Of a stretch of DNA of 64,000 nucleotides, positions 1 to 8,659 are shown one piece after another. Source of the DNA: Cystobacter ferrugineus (lineage in GTDB: Bacteria > Myxococcota > Myxococcia > Myxococcales > Myxococcaceae); contig NZ_MPIN01000002.1 in the NCBI RefSeq assembly GCF_001887355.1, positions 744,001-808,000 of the forward strand, written 5' to 3'. The first letter of the stretch is position 1; every line of letters starts with the position of its first letter. Made by a program: the position numbers and the translations under genes. The notes beneath the pieces are model-generated. The model did not search any database and was not told the DNA's origin. It worked only from the letters and a program-made list of their open reading frames with translations.

Positions 1-1279
1 CCTCGCGCTCGATCTCCAGCTGGGTCATCTTGCGCCGGATGTCGTCGATCTCCGTGGGCATGGAGTCGATCTCGATGCGCAGGCGGCTGCACGCCTCGTC
101 CACGAGATCGATGGCCTTGTCGGGCAGGAAGCGGTCGGAGATGTAGCGGTTGGACAGCGTCGCCGCCGCCACGAGGGCCGAGTCCTGGATGCGCACGCCG
201 TGGTGCACCTCGTAGCGCTCCTTGAGGCCACGCAGGATGCTGATGGTGTCGTGCACCGTGGGCTCGCCCACCATCACCGGCTGGAAGCGCCGCTCGAGCG
301 CCGCGTCCTTCTCGATGTGCTTGCGGTACTCGTCGAGCGTGGTGGCGCCCAGGCAGTGCAGCTCACCGCGCGCGAGCGCCGGCTTGAGCATGTTGCCCGC
401 GTCCATGGAGCCCTCGGCCTTGCCCGCGCCCACCAGGGTGTGCAGCTCGTCGATGAAGAGGATGATCTCCCCCGCCGAGTCGGCCACTTCCTTGAGCACC
501 GCCTTGAGGCGCTCCTCGAACTCGCCGCGGAACTTGGCGCCGGCCACCATGGAGCCCAGGTCCAGCGTCACCAGGCGCTTGTTCTTGAGCCCCTCGGGCA
601 CGTCGCCGTCGACGATGCGCCGCGCGAGCCCCTCGGCGATGGCCGTCTTGCCCACGCCCGGCTCGCCGATGAGCACCGGGTTGTTCTTCGTGCGCCGGCT
701 GAGCACCTGGATGCAGCGGCGGATCTCCTCGTCACGGCCGATGACCGGATCCAACTTCCCGGAGCGGGCCGCCTCCGTCAGATCCCGCCCGTACTTCTCC
801 AGCGCCTGGTAGGTGGACTCGGCGTCCTGGCTCGTCACCCGGGCCGAACCGCGCACCTCCTTGAGGCTGGACAGCACGCGCTCGCGCGTCACTCCGGAGG
901 ACTTGAACACCTCGCCCGCGTTCCCCTTGTCCTGCGTGAGGGCGAGCAGCAGGTGCTCACTGGAGACGAAGTCGTCCTTGAGGGACTTCGCTTCGTCCTC
1001 CGCCTTGTCGAAAACCTTGGCCAATCGCTGGCGCACGACCGCGCTCTCGCCTCCCTGCATGCGGGGCAGCTTCTGGAGCGCCTCACCCAGGCGAGAAGCG
1101 AAGAGCTTCACGTCCACGCCGATCTTGCGCAGCAGCGGCTCGACGATGCCGTCCTTCTGTTCGAGCAGCGCCGCCGCGAGATGCTCTGGCTCGTAGTCCG
1201 GGTTGTCGGCACGCCGGGCCAGAGACTGACCTTCCTGAATGGCCTCCTGGGCCTTCACCGTATACTTGTCGAGTCGCAT
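1..1279 (-). CDS. clpB: ATP-dependent chaperone ClpB, N-terminal part (truncated by window edge)
   Basis: Disaggregase of the Hsp100 class that works with DnaK to rescue aggregated proteins in the cytoplasm. The 426 residues visible start at the ATG whose complement is 1277-1279 ([13 protein letters not shown]). They contain the double Clp-N repeat (about 1-145), then AAA domain 1 with Walker A GEPGVGKT (205-212), Walker B IILFIDE (about 272-278) and the pore-loop region. The frame leaves the window at position 1 in the start of the middle coiled-coil domain ([18 protein letters not shown]), so the second AAA domain lies outside. The ClpB identity rests on that middle domain, which ClpA lacks. 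A 199-bp divergent gap separates it from the plus-strand gene at 1479. Confidence 0.96.
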   Translation of the reverse strand, partial: MRLDKYTVKAQEAIQEGQSLARRADNPDYEPEHLAAALLEQKDGIVEPLLRKIGVDVKLFASRLGEALQKLPRMQGGESAVVRQRLAKVFDKAEDEAKSLKDDFVSSEHLLLALTQDKGNAGEVFKSSGVTRERVLSSLKEVRGSARVTSQDAESTYQALEKYGRDLTEAARSGKLDPVIGRDEEIRRCIQVLSRRTKNNPVLIGEPGVGKTAIAEGLARRIVDGDVPEGLKNKRLVTLDLGSMVAGAKFRGEFEERLKAVLKEVADSAGEIILFIDELHTLVGAGKAEGSMDAGNMLKPALARGELHCLGATTLDEYRKHIEKDAALERRFQPVMVGEPTVHDTISILRGLKERYEVHHGVRIQDSALVAAATLSNRYISDRFLPDKAIDLVDEACSRLRIEIDSMPTEIDDIRRKMTQLEIERE

Positions 1280-1478
1280 GCCACCAACGTAAGGGCCGTG
1301 GTCCCCTTGGCAAGGAAGCCGGGTACGGCGCTCTTTCACTCCCTGTGGGTGAATTTCACGGATTTCCTGGCTCTTCGGGAGTTGCCTTCCCCCACCCGGT
1401 CCAGGTATATGCCCGCGCGAACACCCTGGGGGGCTCCCACTGGAATCGCACGGCGGTTACCTCATTCGAGTCGAGTCG

Positions 1479-2000
1479 TTGGGCAGCCTGCCGTTGAGGG
1501 CGCTCGCCCAGCAGGCGCTCGTCGAGGACGGTGCCCCGGCGGACACCGTGCTCACCGTGTCCGTCTATCCGCGGCGGAAGATCGTCCGCCTGGCCTTGGA
1601 CTCGGCCCTCACGGCGGGGCGCCGAGGCGCCCACTGGTACAGTACCCATCACGCGCTCGCCCGCGGCCTGTCACGTGCCACCGGCGTCACCGTGCACACC
1701 TACGTGTATGACCCGCAGGAGTACGAGGAAGTGCTCGCCTTTGGCCGGGGACAGCACGTGGGCGGAGAGCGGCTGTTCTACGACACGGTGGATCTGCCCG
1801 AGTGCGTGGACGGTGAGTTCGACGACGCGGCGTTCGCGCGGATGCAGTCCCGCTGGCCCCTGGGGCACCTGGCGTGGGTCTTCGGGGTGGAGCGGGAGCT
1901 GTTGCTGCAGCTACACCAGATGAAGCCGACGCGGCTGAGCCTCCAGGCCTCGGAGCCGGAGCTGTCCCTGGAGCACCTGCTGCGCGGCATCGCCGCCTGA
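1479..2000 (+). CDS. Conserved hypothetical protein, uncertain non-ATG start
   Basis: I do not recognise the family. The 173-residue product is soluble, without signal peptide or membrane segment. It ends in a leucine-rich stretch (LEHLLRGIAA). No ATG begins the frame. The TTG at 1479 is the first usual start codon, but the frame stays open upstream and reads [12 protein letters not shown] just before it, which looks coding. A G-rich ribosome-binding-like stretch (1428-1433) sits 6 nt before an in-frame CTG at 1440, so translation may begin there. It faces clpB divergently and converges on the membrane-protein gene at 2020. Function unknown. Confidence 0.7.
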   Translation: MGSLPLRALAQQALVEDGAPADTVLTVSVYPRRKIVRLALDSALTAGRRGAHWYSTHHALARGLSRATGVTVHTYVYDPQEYEEVLAFGRGQHVGGERLFYDTVDLPECVDGEFDDAAFARMQSRWPLGHLAWVFGVERELLLQLHQMKPTRLSLQASEPELSLEHLLRGIAA

Positions 2001-2019
2001 GCCAGCCGCCCCCGAGGGC

Positions 2020-2664
2020 TTAGTCCTCGTTGGCGAAGCGCCCGTCGCGCAGGCTGATGGCCTGACGCACCCGCTCACTCTGGAAGTACTGGCCGAGCAC
2101 GGCGAAGGAGCCGGCGATGAGGGCCGTGAAGCCAATGGTGGTGGCGGGCAGCAGCCAGGCCATCACCTCCAGGGGAGCGGCGGTGGGGCCCTGGAACTCG
2201 GGGAGGGTCTTCAGGGCGTCGGCGATGATGGGGCCCATGCGCCGGGCGATCACGGCGTTCTGGGCCCCGTCGATGGTGCGCAGCAGGGCCGCGGCGATGG
2301 TGGAGCCCGCGAGCATCCGGCGCATGCGCTCCAGGGGGAGCCCGTCGGGCCGGAGCAGCCGGCCGGCGGACACGAAGGCGAGCGAGCACACCACCGAGAG
2401 GGCCCCGAGGAAGAGCGCGCGCGACTCGCGCTGCGACTGGAGCGCGGAGAGCTGGGCCTTGGCGATGCGGGCGTCGAGCTCCGGGACTCCCACGAGGGAG
2501 AAGTGGGCGGCGCTCCGGGTGTCCTCGAGCTGGCTGAGCCCCAGGCACTCACTGAGGGCGAAGAAGCCCGTGAAGGCGGAGAGCACGAGACAGACGAAGG
2601 CCGCGAAGCGCAGGCCTCGCGGCAGGGGGCTCCGCTGGGGAGCGGGTGCGGCCGGGGGGGTCAC
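2020..2664 (-). CDS. Hypothetical four-helix membrane protein
   Basis: A 214-residue inner-membrane protein of no family I can name. Hydrophobic segments are visible at about 17-40 (LRFAAFVCLVLSAFTGFFAL), 83-103, 112-130 and 167-190, with a charged helical stretch between the first two and a hydrophilic C-terminus ending in FANED. Its ATG overlaps the TGA of the DUF1844 gene by 4 nt (2661-2664), so it is the last gene of a three-gene minus-strand unit and is probably translationally coupled. This suggests that it works with the DUF1844 protein, but that is inference. Confidence 0.75.
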   Translation of the reverse strand: MTPPAAPAPQRSPLPRGLRFAAFVCLVLSAFTGFFALSECLGLSQLEDTRSAAHFSLVGVPELDARIAKAQLSALQSQRESRALFLGALSVVCSLAFVSAGRLLRPDGLPLERMRRMLAGSTIAAALLRTIDGAQNAVIARRMGPIIADALKTLPEFQGPTAAPLEVMAWLLPATTIGFTALIAGSFAVLGQYFQSERVRQAISLRDGRFANED

Positions 2665-2972
2665 CGTTTGCTCGCCTCCACGAAACGCAGGCGCAGGTCG
2701 GCGAGGAGGTTGTCGAAGAGCTGCTTCTCCTCGCCCGTGAGGTTGCCGCGGGTCTTCTCCTGCAGCATCCCCAGCAGATCCAGGCTCTGGCGCGCGAGCA
2801 CCAGGTCCCGCTCGGCCTTGCCCGTCTCCGGGTTGGGGGCCTCGCCCAGGTGGATGAGGGCGCTGGACGCGAGGCCGATGAGGAAGGTGCTGAAGGTGAT
2901 GGGGGCCTCGGGCGCGCCCGGCTTCGGCTCGCCCCGCATCACGAAGGTCTCTCCGCGCTTCTCATCGCTCAT
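2661..2972 (-). CDS. DUF1844 family protein
   Basis: A small protein of 103 residues with the DUF1844 pattern: ITFSTFLIGLASSALIHLG near the N-terminus, then a predicted helical region around RQSLDLLGMLQEKTRGNLT and ending LLADLRLRFVEA. The family is widespread in Deltaproteobacteria, Planctomycetes and Acidobacteria and has no settled function. I chose the internal ATG at 2970-2972 (MSDEKRGETF) because the upstream extension is antisense to the acidic repeat of the preceding gene. It lies 4 nt after that gene and overlaps the downstream membrane-protein gene, so all three are one transcript. Confidence 0.85.
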   Translation of the reverse strand: MSDEKRGETFVMRGEPKPGAPEAPITFSTFLIGLASSALIHLGEAPNPETGKAERDLVLARQSLDLLGMLQEKTRGNLTGEEKQLFDNLLADLRLRFVEASKR

Positions 2973-2976
2973 GGGC

Positions 2977-3234
2977 TCACTCGTTCGATTCGGCGTCCTC
3001 GTCGCCCTCGTCCTCGATGTCGTCGTCATCGTCCTCGATGTCGTCGTCATCGTCCTCGATGTCGTCGTCGAGGTCCTCGTCCTGCATCAACGTTTCCACG
3101 GGCACGGACTTCTCGGCCACGTCCGGCAGGCCCTCGATGTGGCGCTTGTACGCCGCCTCGTCCAGCTGACCGCTGCGCAGGTAGCGCTCGAACGTGCGCT
3201 TGTCGAGGTGCTTGGGGTCCATCGTGTCTGCCAT
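2977..3234 (-). CDS. Small protein with acidic heptad-repeat tail
   Basis: An 85-residue soluble protein, first gene of the 3234-2020 unit. The N-terminal half (MADTMDPKHLDKRTFERYLR) is basic and helical; TFERYLRSGQLDEAAYKRHIEGLPD resembles a short helix-turn-helix-like or structural-protein motif. The C-terminal third consists almost only of Asp/Glu, built from three 21-nt repeats (3011-3073) encoding the heptad IEDDDDD. An AGGAG ribosome-binding site lies 7-8 nt upstream of the ATG at 3232-3234. Such acidic tails often bind basic partners, but no function can be assigned. Confidence 0.78.
   Translation of the reverse strand: MADTMDPKHLDKRTFERYLRSGQLDEAAYKRHIEGLPDVAEKSVPVETLMQDEDLDDDIEDDDDDIEDDDDDIEDEGDEDAESNE
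3011..3073. repeat. Three tandem 21-bp coding repeats
   Basis: Two perfect copies (3011-3031, 3032-3052) and a third that diverges in its last 4 nt (3053-3073). They encode the Asp-rich heptads of the acidic-tail protein. In-frame length suggests growth by slippage or unequal crossing-over, so copy number may vary between strains. Confidence 0.9.
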
Positions 3235-3473
3235 GCTCAACTCCTCGGAATCTCTTGGAAAAGGGCGCGCCACCTTATAGCAGGGCTCCCCCCTGTCAAC
3301 GCCGCTCAACCCCCCGCCCCTCCCGTGCCGATGAACGTCCCCCTTCCCCCCCGACTTCCACGACCTTCGTCCATCCCGGGTGACGGCGCGCAACAGGTGT
3401 CCGAGCAGGTGCGGCGGCCGGTCGCCGCTTTTGACAGGGGCGCCCAGGGGGCTAGCCTCGACGGGAGAGGCGT

Positions 3474-4235
3474 ATGATTCACAAGACCCATGGTCAGGCT
3501 CCACGCCGGCCCAACATCGGCATCACCCCGGATTTCAGCGCGAGCCGGCCGGATTCGGTCTTCCCCAGTTACGAGCTGAGGGCGGCCTACCCGGAGGCCG
3601 TGCTGCGGGCGGGGGGGCTGCCCCTGGTGCTGCCGTACTCGGACGACGCGGCGTGCGTGGAGGCCTACCTGGACCGCATCTCCGGGCTGATGGTCACCGG
3701 AGGCGCCTTCGACATTCCCCCGGAAGCCTATGGCGAGACGGCGCGCGAGGGCCTGGGGCCGATGAAGCCGTCGCGTACGGCGTTCGAGACGGCGCTGATG
3801 CGCGGGGCCCTCAAGCGCAACATGCCGGTGCTGGGCATCTGCGGGGGCATGCAGCTGCTCAACGTGGTGCTGGGCGGCACGCTGTTCCAGGACATCGGCC
3901 TCGAGGTGCCCGGCGCGAATTCGCACCAGCAGACGCATGACCGCACCCAGCCGCAGCACCCCGTGGACGTGCGCGACGGCACGCAGCTAGCGGAGGCGCT
4001 CGGCCGGGGTCAGCTCATGGTGAATTCCACCCATCACCAGGCGGTGTCGAAGCTTGGAGAGCAGGTGGTGGTGAGCGCGACGGCGCCCGATGGGGTGGTG
4101 GAAGCCATCGAGTCGCCGCAGCACGTCTTCGCGCTGGGGGTGCAATGGCACCCGGAGCTGCTGCTCCAGACGATTCCCTTGAGCGCGGGCATCTTCCGGC
4201 TGCTGGTGCAGAAGTCGCGCGAGCACCGGCGCTGA
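3474..4235 (+). CDS. Gamma-glutamyl-gamma-aminobutyrate hydrolase family protein (peptidase C26)
   Basis: A class I glutamine-amidotransferase-fold hydrolase of the PuuD type. In characterised members it cleaves gamma-glutamyl amides such as gamma-Glu-GABA in putrescine breakdown. The 253-residue protein has the nucleophile elbow GICGGMQ (Cys at about residue 123), the VNSTHHQ motif, and the catalytic His/Glu in VQWHPE near the C-terminus. A strong ribosome-binding site (GGAGAGG) lies 4 nt before the ATG at 3474. No other putrescine genes adjoin it, so the substrate is unproven. Confidence 0.9.
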   Translation: MIHKTHGQAPRRPNIGITPDFSASRPDSVFPSYELRAAYPEAVLRAGGLPLVLPYSDDAACVEAYLDRISGLMVTGGAFDIPPEAYGETAREGLGPMKPSRTAFETALMRGALKRNMPVLGICGGMQLLNVVLGGTLFQDIGLEVPGANSHQQTHDRTQPQHPVDVRDGTQLAEALGRGQLMVNSTHHQAVSKLGEQVVVSATAPDGVVEAIESPQHVFALGVQWHPELLLQTIPLSAGIFRLLVQKSREHRR

Positions 4236-4301
4236 GCGCGCCTCTCTCCGTGCTGTCAGACCTGCATGGCAGACATGCGGGGCCGAGCATGGTGAGAGGA
4301 C

Positions 4302-4976
4302 ATGGCCCCGAAAGAACAACGCCTGCGCGAGCTGCTCCAACTGCCGCCCGCCGTCGCCGTTCCCCCCACGGACGTCTCCTGGCCCGATGAGTACTGGGAC
4401 GAGACCTTCATGCGCCTGGGACGCGGGTATGCGTTCGAGCCCAACGCGGGCGAGTTTCCCGTCGATCACTCCCTCCTGATGGAGGAGCTGCTGCTGTTCG
4501 TCTCGCCGTGGCTGGCCGGGGCGCGCTTCTCCCAGGTGCTGCCGGGCCAGGGAGACCTGGCGGGGGAGGGCTGGGGCCCGTCCTTCGGGGAGGAGGACCG
4601 GGAGGGCAGGGGCGTGGCGTCCCGGTACACGCTGCGCCTCACCCATGGGGGGCAGCGCTACGGGGTCACCTTCCACGACAGCTCCGAGTACTACAACCTC
4701 AACGCCGTGCTGGCCCTGTTGAACGCGGCGCTGGAGACGTGTGGCACGCCCCTGCGGCTCTTTGGCCTGGGCAACGTGGTGCTCCTCGGGCCGCTCGGGG
4801 GTCTGCAGCAGGCCATCCGCGAGGGCTTCATCCCCGGCTTCGAGGGGGAGGGCATCTACGAGGACTGGGAGCTGGAGGCCATCGACGCCTGGTGTGAGGC
4901 CGGAGACACGCCCGAGTCCCTGGCTCGACAACTCGAGAAGGGGCTGCGGCGGGTCCAGGTGTCGCTCGTGGTATGA
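4302..4976 (+). CDS. Conserved hypothetical protein
   Basis: I do not recognise this 224-residue soluble protein. It is acidic and aromatic-rich, with no signal peptide. Features include FHDSSEYYNLNAVLALLNAAL in the middle and the C-terminal IYEDWELEAIDAWCEAGD. A GAGAGGAC ribosome-binding site precedes the ATG. It stands alone between the C26 hydrolase and the convergent dnaB, from which it is separated by only 7 nt. Confidence 0.75.
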   Translation: MAPKEQRLRELLQLPPAVAVPPTDVSWPDEYWDETFMRLGRGYAFEPNAGEFPVDHSLLMEELLLFVSPWLAGARFSQVLPGQGDLAGEGWGPSFGEEDREGRGVASRYTLRLTHGGQRYGVTFHDSSEYYNLNAVLALLNAALETCGTPLRLFGLGNVVLLGPLGGLQQAIREGFIPGFEGEGIYEDWELEAIDAWCEAGDTPESLARQLEKGLRRVQVSLVV

Positions 4977-4983
4977 GAAGCCC

Positions 4984-6354
4984 TTATTCCACGCGCGCCC
5001 GGCTCTCGAAGCGCGTGTACTCGGCGAGGAAGACGAGATCGATGTCCCCGATGGGACCGTTGCGCTGCTTGGCGATGACGAGCTGCACGGGGATGGCGCT
5101 GCTGGTGCGCACCTCGCCTCCGCCCTCGCCCTCGCCCTGATTCTCGCGGTGGATGAACATCACCACGTCGGCGTCCTGCTCGATGGCGCCCGACTCGCGC
5201 AGGTCCGAGAGCATGGGCTTGCCGTCCTTGCGCTCCTCCACCTTACGGCTGAGCTGTGAGAGGGCGATGATGGGCACCTCCAGCTCCTTGGAGAGCTGCT
5301 TGAGCGAGCGGGAGATTTCCGAGATTTCGAGCTGGCGGCTCTCCACCTTGCCCTTCTGGTGCATGAGCTGGAGGTAGTCGATGATGATGAGCGACAGCCG
5401 GGGATCCCTCTGCTTGAGCCGCCGTGCCTTGGCGCGCAGGTCGAACGGAGACAGACCGCCCGAGTCGTCGATGTAGAGCGGGGCGTTGTAGAGCTTGCCC
5501 GCCATCTCCTGGAACTTCTCCTCGTCGTGAGGGGTGAGCCGGCCGCCGCGCAGCTTCTTCATGTCCACGCGCGCGCACGAGGCGAGCAGACGCATGAGGA
5601 GCTGGTCCGCGGGCATTTCCAGGCTGAAGATGGCCGCCGCCCTGGCTTCCTCCTGGAGCGCCACGTGGGTGGCGATGTTCATCGCGAAGGACGTCTTGCC
5701 CACGCCGGGGCGCGCCGCGAGGATGATGAGCTCGCCGGGGTGCAGGCCCGTGAGCTGGTTGTCCAGGTCGACGTAGCCCGTGGACAGGCCGGTGATGCCC
5801 GTCGTCGCGGTCTTCATCTTGTCGAGCAGATCGAGCGTGTGCTCCATCAGCTCGCTCACGGGCCGCAAGTCGCCCTCGCGCTTCTTCTCCGCCAGGAGGA
5901 AGACCTTGCGCTCGGCCTCGTCGAGCAGCACGTCCAGCTCGCCCGTCTCCTGGCTGGCCAGCTCCTGGATCTCCCGGCCCACGCCCGCCAGGCGCCGCCG
6001 GATGGCCTGATCCTTGACGATCTTCGCGTACTGGATGGCGTTGCCCGGCACGGGCACCACTTGATCCAGACTCATCAGGTACGCGGGCCCACCCACCGCG
6101 GCGAGCTGGCCGAGCACCTTGAGCTCCTCGGCCAGGGTGAGGTGATCCACCTGGCGGCTGGAGCCATCCAGCTTGATCATCGCCGCGAAGATCTGGGCGT
6201 GCGCGGGACTGGCGAAGTCGTCCGTGCTCACCACCTCCGCGAGGCTGGCGAAGATGCTGTTGTCCGCGAGCACGGCGCCCAGCACCGCGCGCTCGGCGGC
6301 CAGGTCCTCGTGACCCCGCCGCGCTCCCGTCCGAATGTCGAGGATGTTGTCCAT
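4984..6354 (-). CDS. dnaB: Replicative DNA helicase DnaB
   Basis: Hexameric 5'-3' helicase that unwinds DNA at the replication fork. The 456-residue protein has the N-terminal DnaB domain (about 18-120, AAERAVLGAVLADNSIF) and the RecA-like C-terminal domain with Walker A ARPGVGKT (about 214-221), Walker B LIIIDYLQLM (about 319-328) and the conserved DLRESGAIEQDADVV segment. I started it at MDNILDIRTG (ATG 6352-6354), matching normal DnaB length; the open frame continues 45 codons upstream without homology. It follows rplI, the usual myxobacterial arrangement, but the rplI terminator lies between them, so it probably has its own promoter. Confidence 0.97.
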   Translation of the reverse strand: MDNILDIRTGARRGHEDLAAERAVLGAVLADNSIFASLAEVVSTDDFASPAHAQIFAAMIKLDGSSRQVDHLTLAEELKVLGQLAAVGGPAYLMSLDQVVPVPGNAIQYAKIVKDQAIRRRLAGVGREIQELASQETGELDVLLDEAERKVFLLAEKKREGDLRPVSELMEHTLDLLDKMKTATTGITGLSTGYVDLDNQLTGLHPGELIILAARPGVGKTSFAMNIATHVALQEEARAAAIFSLEMPADQLLMRLLASCARVDMKKLRGGRLTPHDEEKFQEMAGKLYNAPLYIDDSGGLSPFDLRAKARRLKQRDPRLSLIIIDYLQLMHQKGKVESRQLEISEISRSLKQLSKELEVPIIALSQLSRKVEERKDGKPMLSDLRESGAIEQDADVVMFIHRENQGEGEGGGEVRTSSAIPVQLVIAKQRNGPIGDIDLVFLAEYTRFESRARVE

Positions 6355-6441
6355 GATGTCCCGGCCAGTCTCCGCGCTACAGACGTGTGGCGCAACCCTG
6401 ACAGCCACCCCTGACACATGCCCGGGTGCCCGCTCCCGCAA

Positions 6442-6480
6442 AAGCGGAGGGCCGCCCGGGAGTGAACCCGGACGGCCCTC
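6442..6480 (-). terminator. Intrinsic terminator after rplI
   Basis: On the minus strand a 14-bp stem (6467-6480 with 6447-6460, one G-U pair) around a 6-nt loop is followed by CGCTTTTGCGG, so a U-run follows the hairpin. It sits 26 nt past the rplI stop and should end the rpsF-rpsR-rplI transcript before dnaB. Confidence 0.85.
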
Positions 6481-6505
6481 GTGCTTCACACGGCGTCAGC
6501 CGGGC

Positions 6506-6952
6506 TCACGCCTCGGGCTGGACCTCGACCTTGATCTTCGCCGTCACCTCGCGGTGCAGGCGCAGCTCCACCTCGTACTGACCGGTGGCCTTGATGGGCT
6601 CGGCCAGGTGAAGCTGGCGGCGGTCCACCGTCTGGCCCTGGGCGGCGAGCGCCTCGGCGATGTCCAGCACGGTGACGGAGCCGTACAGCTTGTCCTGCTC
6701 ACCCACCTTGCGGCGGATGGTGACCTTCACCGCGCCGAGCTTCTTGGCCTGCTCCTCGGCGGCGCCCTTGAGCTTGACGTTGCGCGCCGCGATGACCGCG
6801 CGCTCGTGCTCGAGCTGACGCACGTTCTGCTCGGTGGCCAGCACCGCCATCTTGCGCGGCAGCAGGTAGTTCCGGCCGAAGCCGTCCTTCACCGTCACGA
6901 GCTCACCGGACTTGCCCAGGTTCGCAACGTCCTCACGAAGAATGACCTTCAT
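6506..6952 (-). CDS. rplI: 50S ribosomal protein L9
   Basis: Large-subunit protein that binds 23S rRNA near the L1 stalk. The 148-residue sequence has the normal bL9 length, the N-terminal signature ([19 protein letters not shown], then [13 protein letters not shown]), the connecting helix and the C-terminal rRNA-binding domain. It is the third gene of the rpsF-rpsR-rplI unit, 30 nt after rpsR, and is followed by an intrinsic terminator. Confidence 0.98.
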   Translation of the reverse strand: MKVILREDVANLGKSGELVTVKDGFGRNYLLPRKMAVLATEQNVRQLEHERAVIAARNVKLKGAAEEQAKKLGAVKVTIRRKVGEQDKLYGSVTVLDIAEALAAQGQTVDRRQLHLAEPIKATGQYEVELRLHREVTAKIKVEVQPEA

Positions 6953-6982
6953 TGAATGTCTCCGTTGGTGCGGGCGAGGGGA

Positions 6983-7324
6983 CTAGCCGACCATCGCGTT
7001 ATAGGGGAGCAACGCCAGACCGCGGGCGCGCTTGATGGCCGTGGCCACCTCGCGCTGGTGCTTGGCGCAGTTGCCGGAGATGCGGCGGGGGATGATCTTG
7101 CCGCGCTCGGTGACGAAGTACTTCAGCGTCGCCTGATCCTTGAAGTCCACCTGGGCGTTCTTCTCGGCGCAGAAGCGGCACACCTTCTTGCGGCCAAAGC
7201 CGCGGCCACCACCGCGCTTCTCGTCATCGCCCCCGGCGCCACCGCGGCCGCCGCCATCCCGATCCCTGTCCCGATCCCGGTCGCCACCACCGCGGGACGC
7301 ATTCCTGTCGCTGTTGCCAATCAT
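6983..7324 (-). CDS. rpsR: 30S ribosomal protein S18 with zinc motif and Arg/Asp/Gly-rich N-terminal extension
   Basis: Small-subunit protein pairing with S6 on the platform. The canonical bS18 core is at about 44-113 ([17 protein letters not shown] through ARGLALLPY). It keeps CxxC and CxxH pairs (CRFC and CAKH), the zinc-binding 'C+' form. The N-terminal 40 or so residues are an alternating RD and Gly-rich tract ([18 protein letters not shown]), unusual for S18 and probably disordered. Start ATG is 7322-7324. It lies 47 nt after rpsF in the conserved S6-S18-L9 order. Confidence 0.96.
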   Translation of the reverse strand: MIGNSDRNASRGGGDRDRDRDRDGGGRGGAGGDDEKRGGGRGFGRKKVCRFCAEKNAQVDFKDQATLKYFVTERGKIIPRRISGNCAKHQREVATAIKRARGLALLPYNAMVG

Positions 7325-7371
7325 TGAGCGTTCTCTCTTCTCTGGTAGGGGTCCGTGGAGGACCAAGGGGC

Positions 7372-7833
7372 TCACGCCTCCTCGGTGCTCTCCTCCTCAA
7401 CCTCGCCCGCATCCTCGGCCACGCCGCGATCCTGCGCGGGGGCCACGCCCGGACGGGTCTCCTCGACGTCACCGGCGAGCTTCACGTCCTCGAGCACCGG
7501 ACGGGTCTCGGGATCCACCTCGTCCGCCAGCTTCGTGGACAGGTAGCGCGTGACCTCGTCGAAGATGCGCAGGTTGCGCTCCACCTCGGCCACCATCTTG
7601 GTGCCGCCCAGGTAGTGGGCGTGGATGTAGATGGCGCGGGGCTGCTTGGCGATGGGGTAGAGCGTCTTCTTCTTGCCCCACACGGTGAAGCGGATGACCT
7701 TGCCGCCCTCACGTCCGACGATGCCGCGCACGCGCTCCTTGAGCTTGTCCACGTTGTCGTCGGTGAGGTCCGGCTTGACCAGGAAGATGGTCTCGTACTC
7801 ACGAAGCCGCTTGGCGGCCTGCGTCTCAGCCAT
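7372..7833 (-). CDS. rpsF: 30S ribosomal protein S6 with acidic C-terminal tail
   Basis: Small-subunit platform protein forming a heterodimer with S18. The bS6 core is residues 1-110 ([42 protein letters not shown]). After it comes a low-complexity tail of about 45 residues ending [12 protein letters not shown]6 often carries an acidic tail that is glutamylated in E. coli by RimK. I started at [10 protein letters not shown] (ATG 7831-7833), preceded by a GGGGAGAG ribosome-binding site. First gene of the S6-S18-L9 unit. Confidence 0.97.
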   Translation of the reverse strand: MAETQAAKRLREYETIFLVKPDLTDDNVDKLKERVRGIVGREGGKVIRFTVWGKKKTLYPIAKQPRAIYIHAHYLGGTKMVAEVERNLRIFDEVTRYLSTKLADEVDPETRPVLEDVKLAGDVEETRPGVAPAQDRGVAEDAGEVEEESTEEA

Positions 7834-8006
7834 GTTTCTCTCCCCTTGGGGTTGAGTGCCCCCCGGGAACACCGAGGAGCGGGGAAACGGTCGGAGGGTC
7901 CAAGGGGGATCCTCCGCCGGGGACGGGAAACCGCGCGCCCGTCACCCTCGCGCTTTGAAAAAGAACGATGAAGAGGGGGCCTTCTAAGGGCGCCCCGGCC
8001 CGGAAG

Positions 8007-8585
8007 TCAAGGCGCCCGCTTGTTGTAACGGTTCATCGCCGTGGCCAATCCGTCCCGCACCCACGTCTCGGCCGCGTCCGCCGCCTGGGCGAGCAGCTCG
8101 TCGAGCCTCCGGCGCTCTCCGTCGTCGAAGTTGGAGAGCACGTAGCCGGCCACCCGCTCCTTGGCATTGGGGCCCTGCGGCTTGCCAATGCCGAAGCGCA
8201 GGCGGATGAAGCCGTCCTCCCCCAGGCTGGACACCGTGCTCTTGAGTCCATTGTGGCCCCCGCTGCCGCCCCCCGCCTTGAGCTGCAGGCGGCCGAAGTC
8301 CAGGTCCAGCTCGTCGTGGATGATGAGCACGTCCTCCACCGCCACCTTGTAGAAGCGCGCCGCCTCGGCCACCGAGCGGCCCGACAGGTTCATGTACGTC
8401 TGCGGCTCGAGGAAGACGATCTTCTCGCCCCCCAGGGAGCCCTGGCCCACGCGGGCCTGGAACTTCCCCTGGTGGAGCTCGGCGCGCGCGCGCGGCAGCA
8501 GCGCCTCCACCACCATGAAACCCACGTTGTGCCGGTGGCGCTCGTACTCGCGCCCGGGGTTGCCCAGTCCACAGATGATCTTCAT
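8007..8585 (-). CDS. pth: Peptidyl-tRNA hydrolase
   Basis: Releases tRNA from peptidyl-tRNA dropped by the ribosome. The 192-residue protein has the family motifs [18 protein letters not shown] (catalytic His19, Asn9), [19 protein letters not shown]-type segment ([12 protein letters not shown]) and [12 protein letters not shown]. Length and start fit the family. It follows rplY by 74 nt, the common rplY-pth pairing, but a terminator lies between them. Confidence 0.97.
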   Translation of the reverse strand: MKIICGLGNPGREYERHRHNVGFMVVEALLPRARAELHQGKFQARVGQGSLGGEKIVFLEPQTYMNLSGRSVAEAARFYKVAVEDVLIIHDELDLDFGRLQLKAGGGSGGHNGLKSTVSSLGEDGFIRLRFGIGKPQGPNAKERVAGYVLSNFDDGERRRLDELLAQAADAAETWVRDGLATAMNRYNKRAP

Positions 8586-8596
8586 GGCGGAGGCTC

Positions 8597-8636
8597 CGGA
8601 AAACAGAAGGGGCCAGTCCCATGATGGACCGGCCCC
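8597..8636 (-). terminator. Intrinsic terminator after rplY
   Basis: Minus-strand stem of 11 bp (8626-8636 with 8609-8619, one G-U pair), loop of 6 nt, then TTCTGTTTTC. It lies between rplY and pth and should reduce read-through from the prs/rplY side. Confidence 0.8.
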
Positions 8637-8659
8637 ACGGGTGTGACAGGGAAGGGGGA

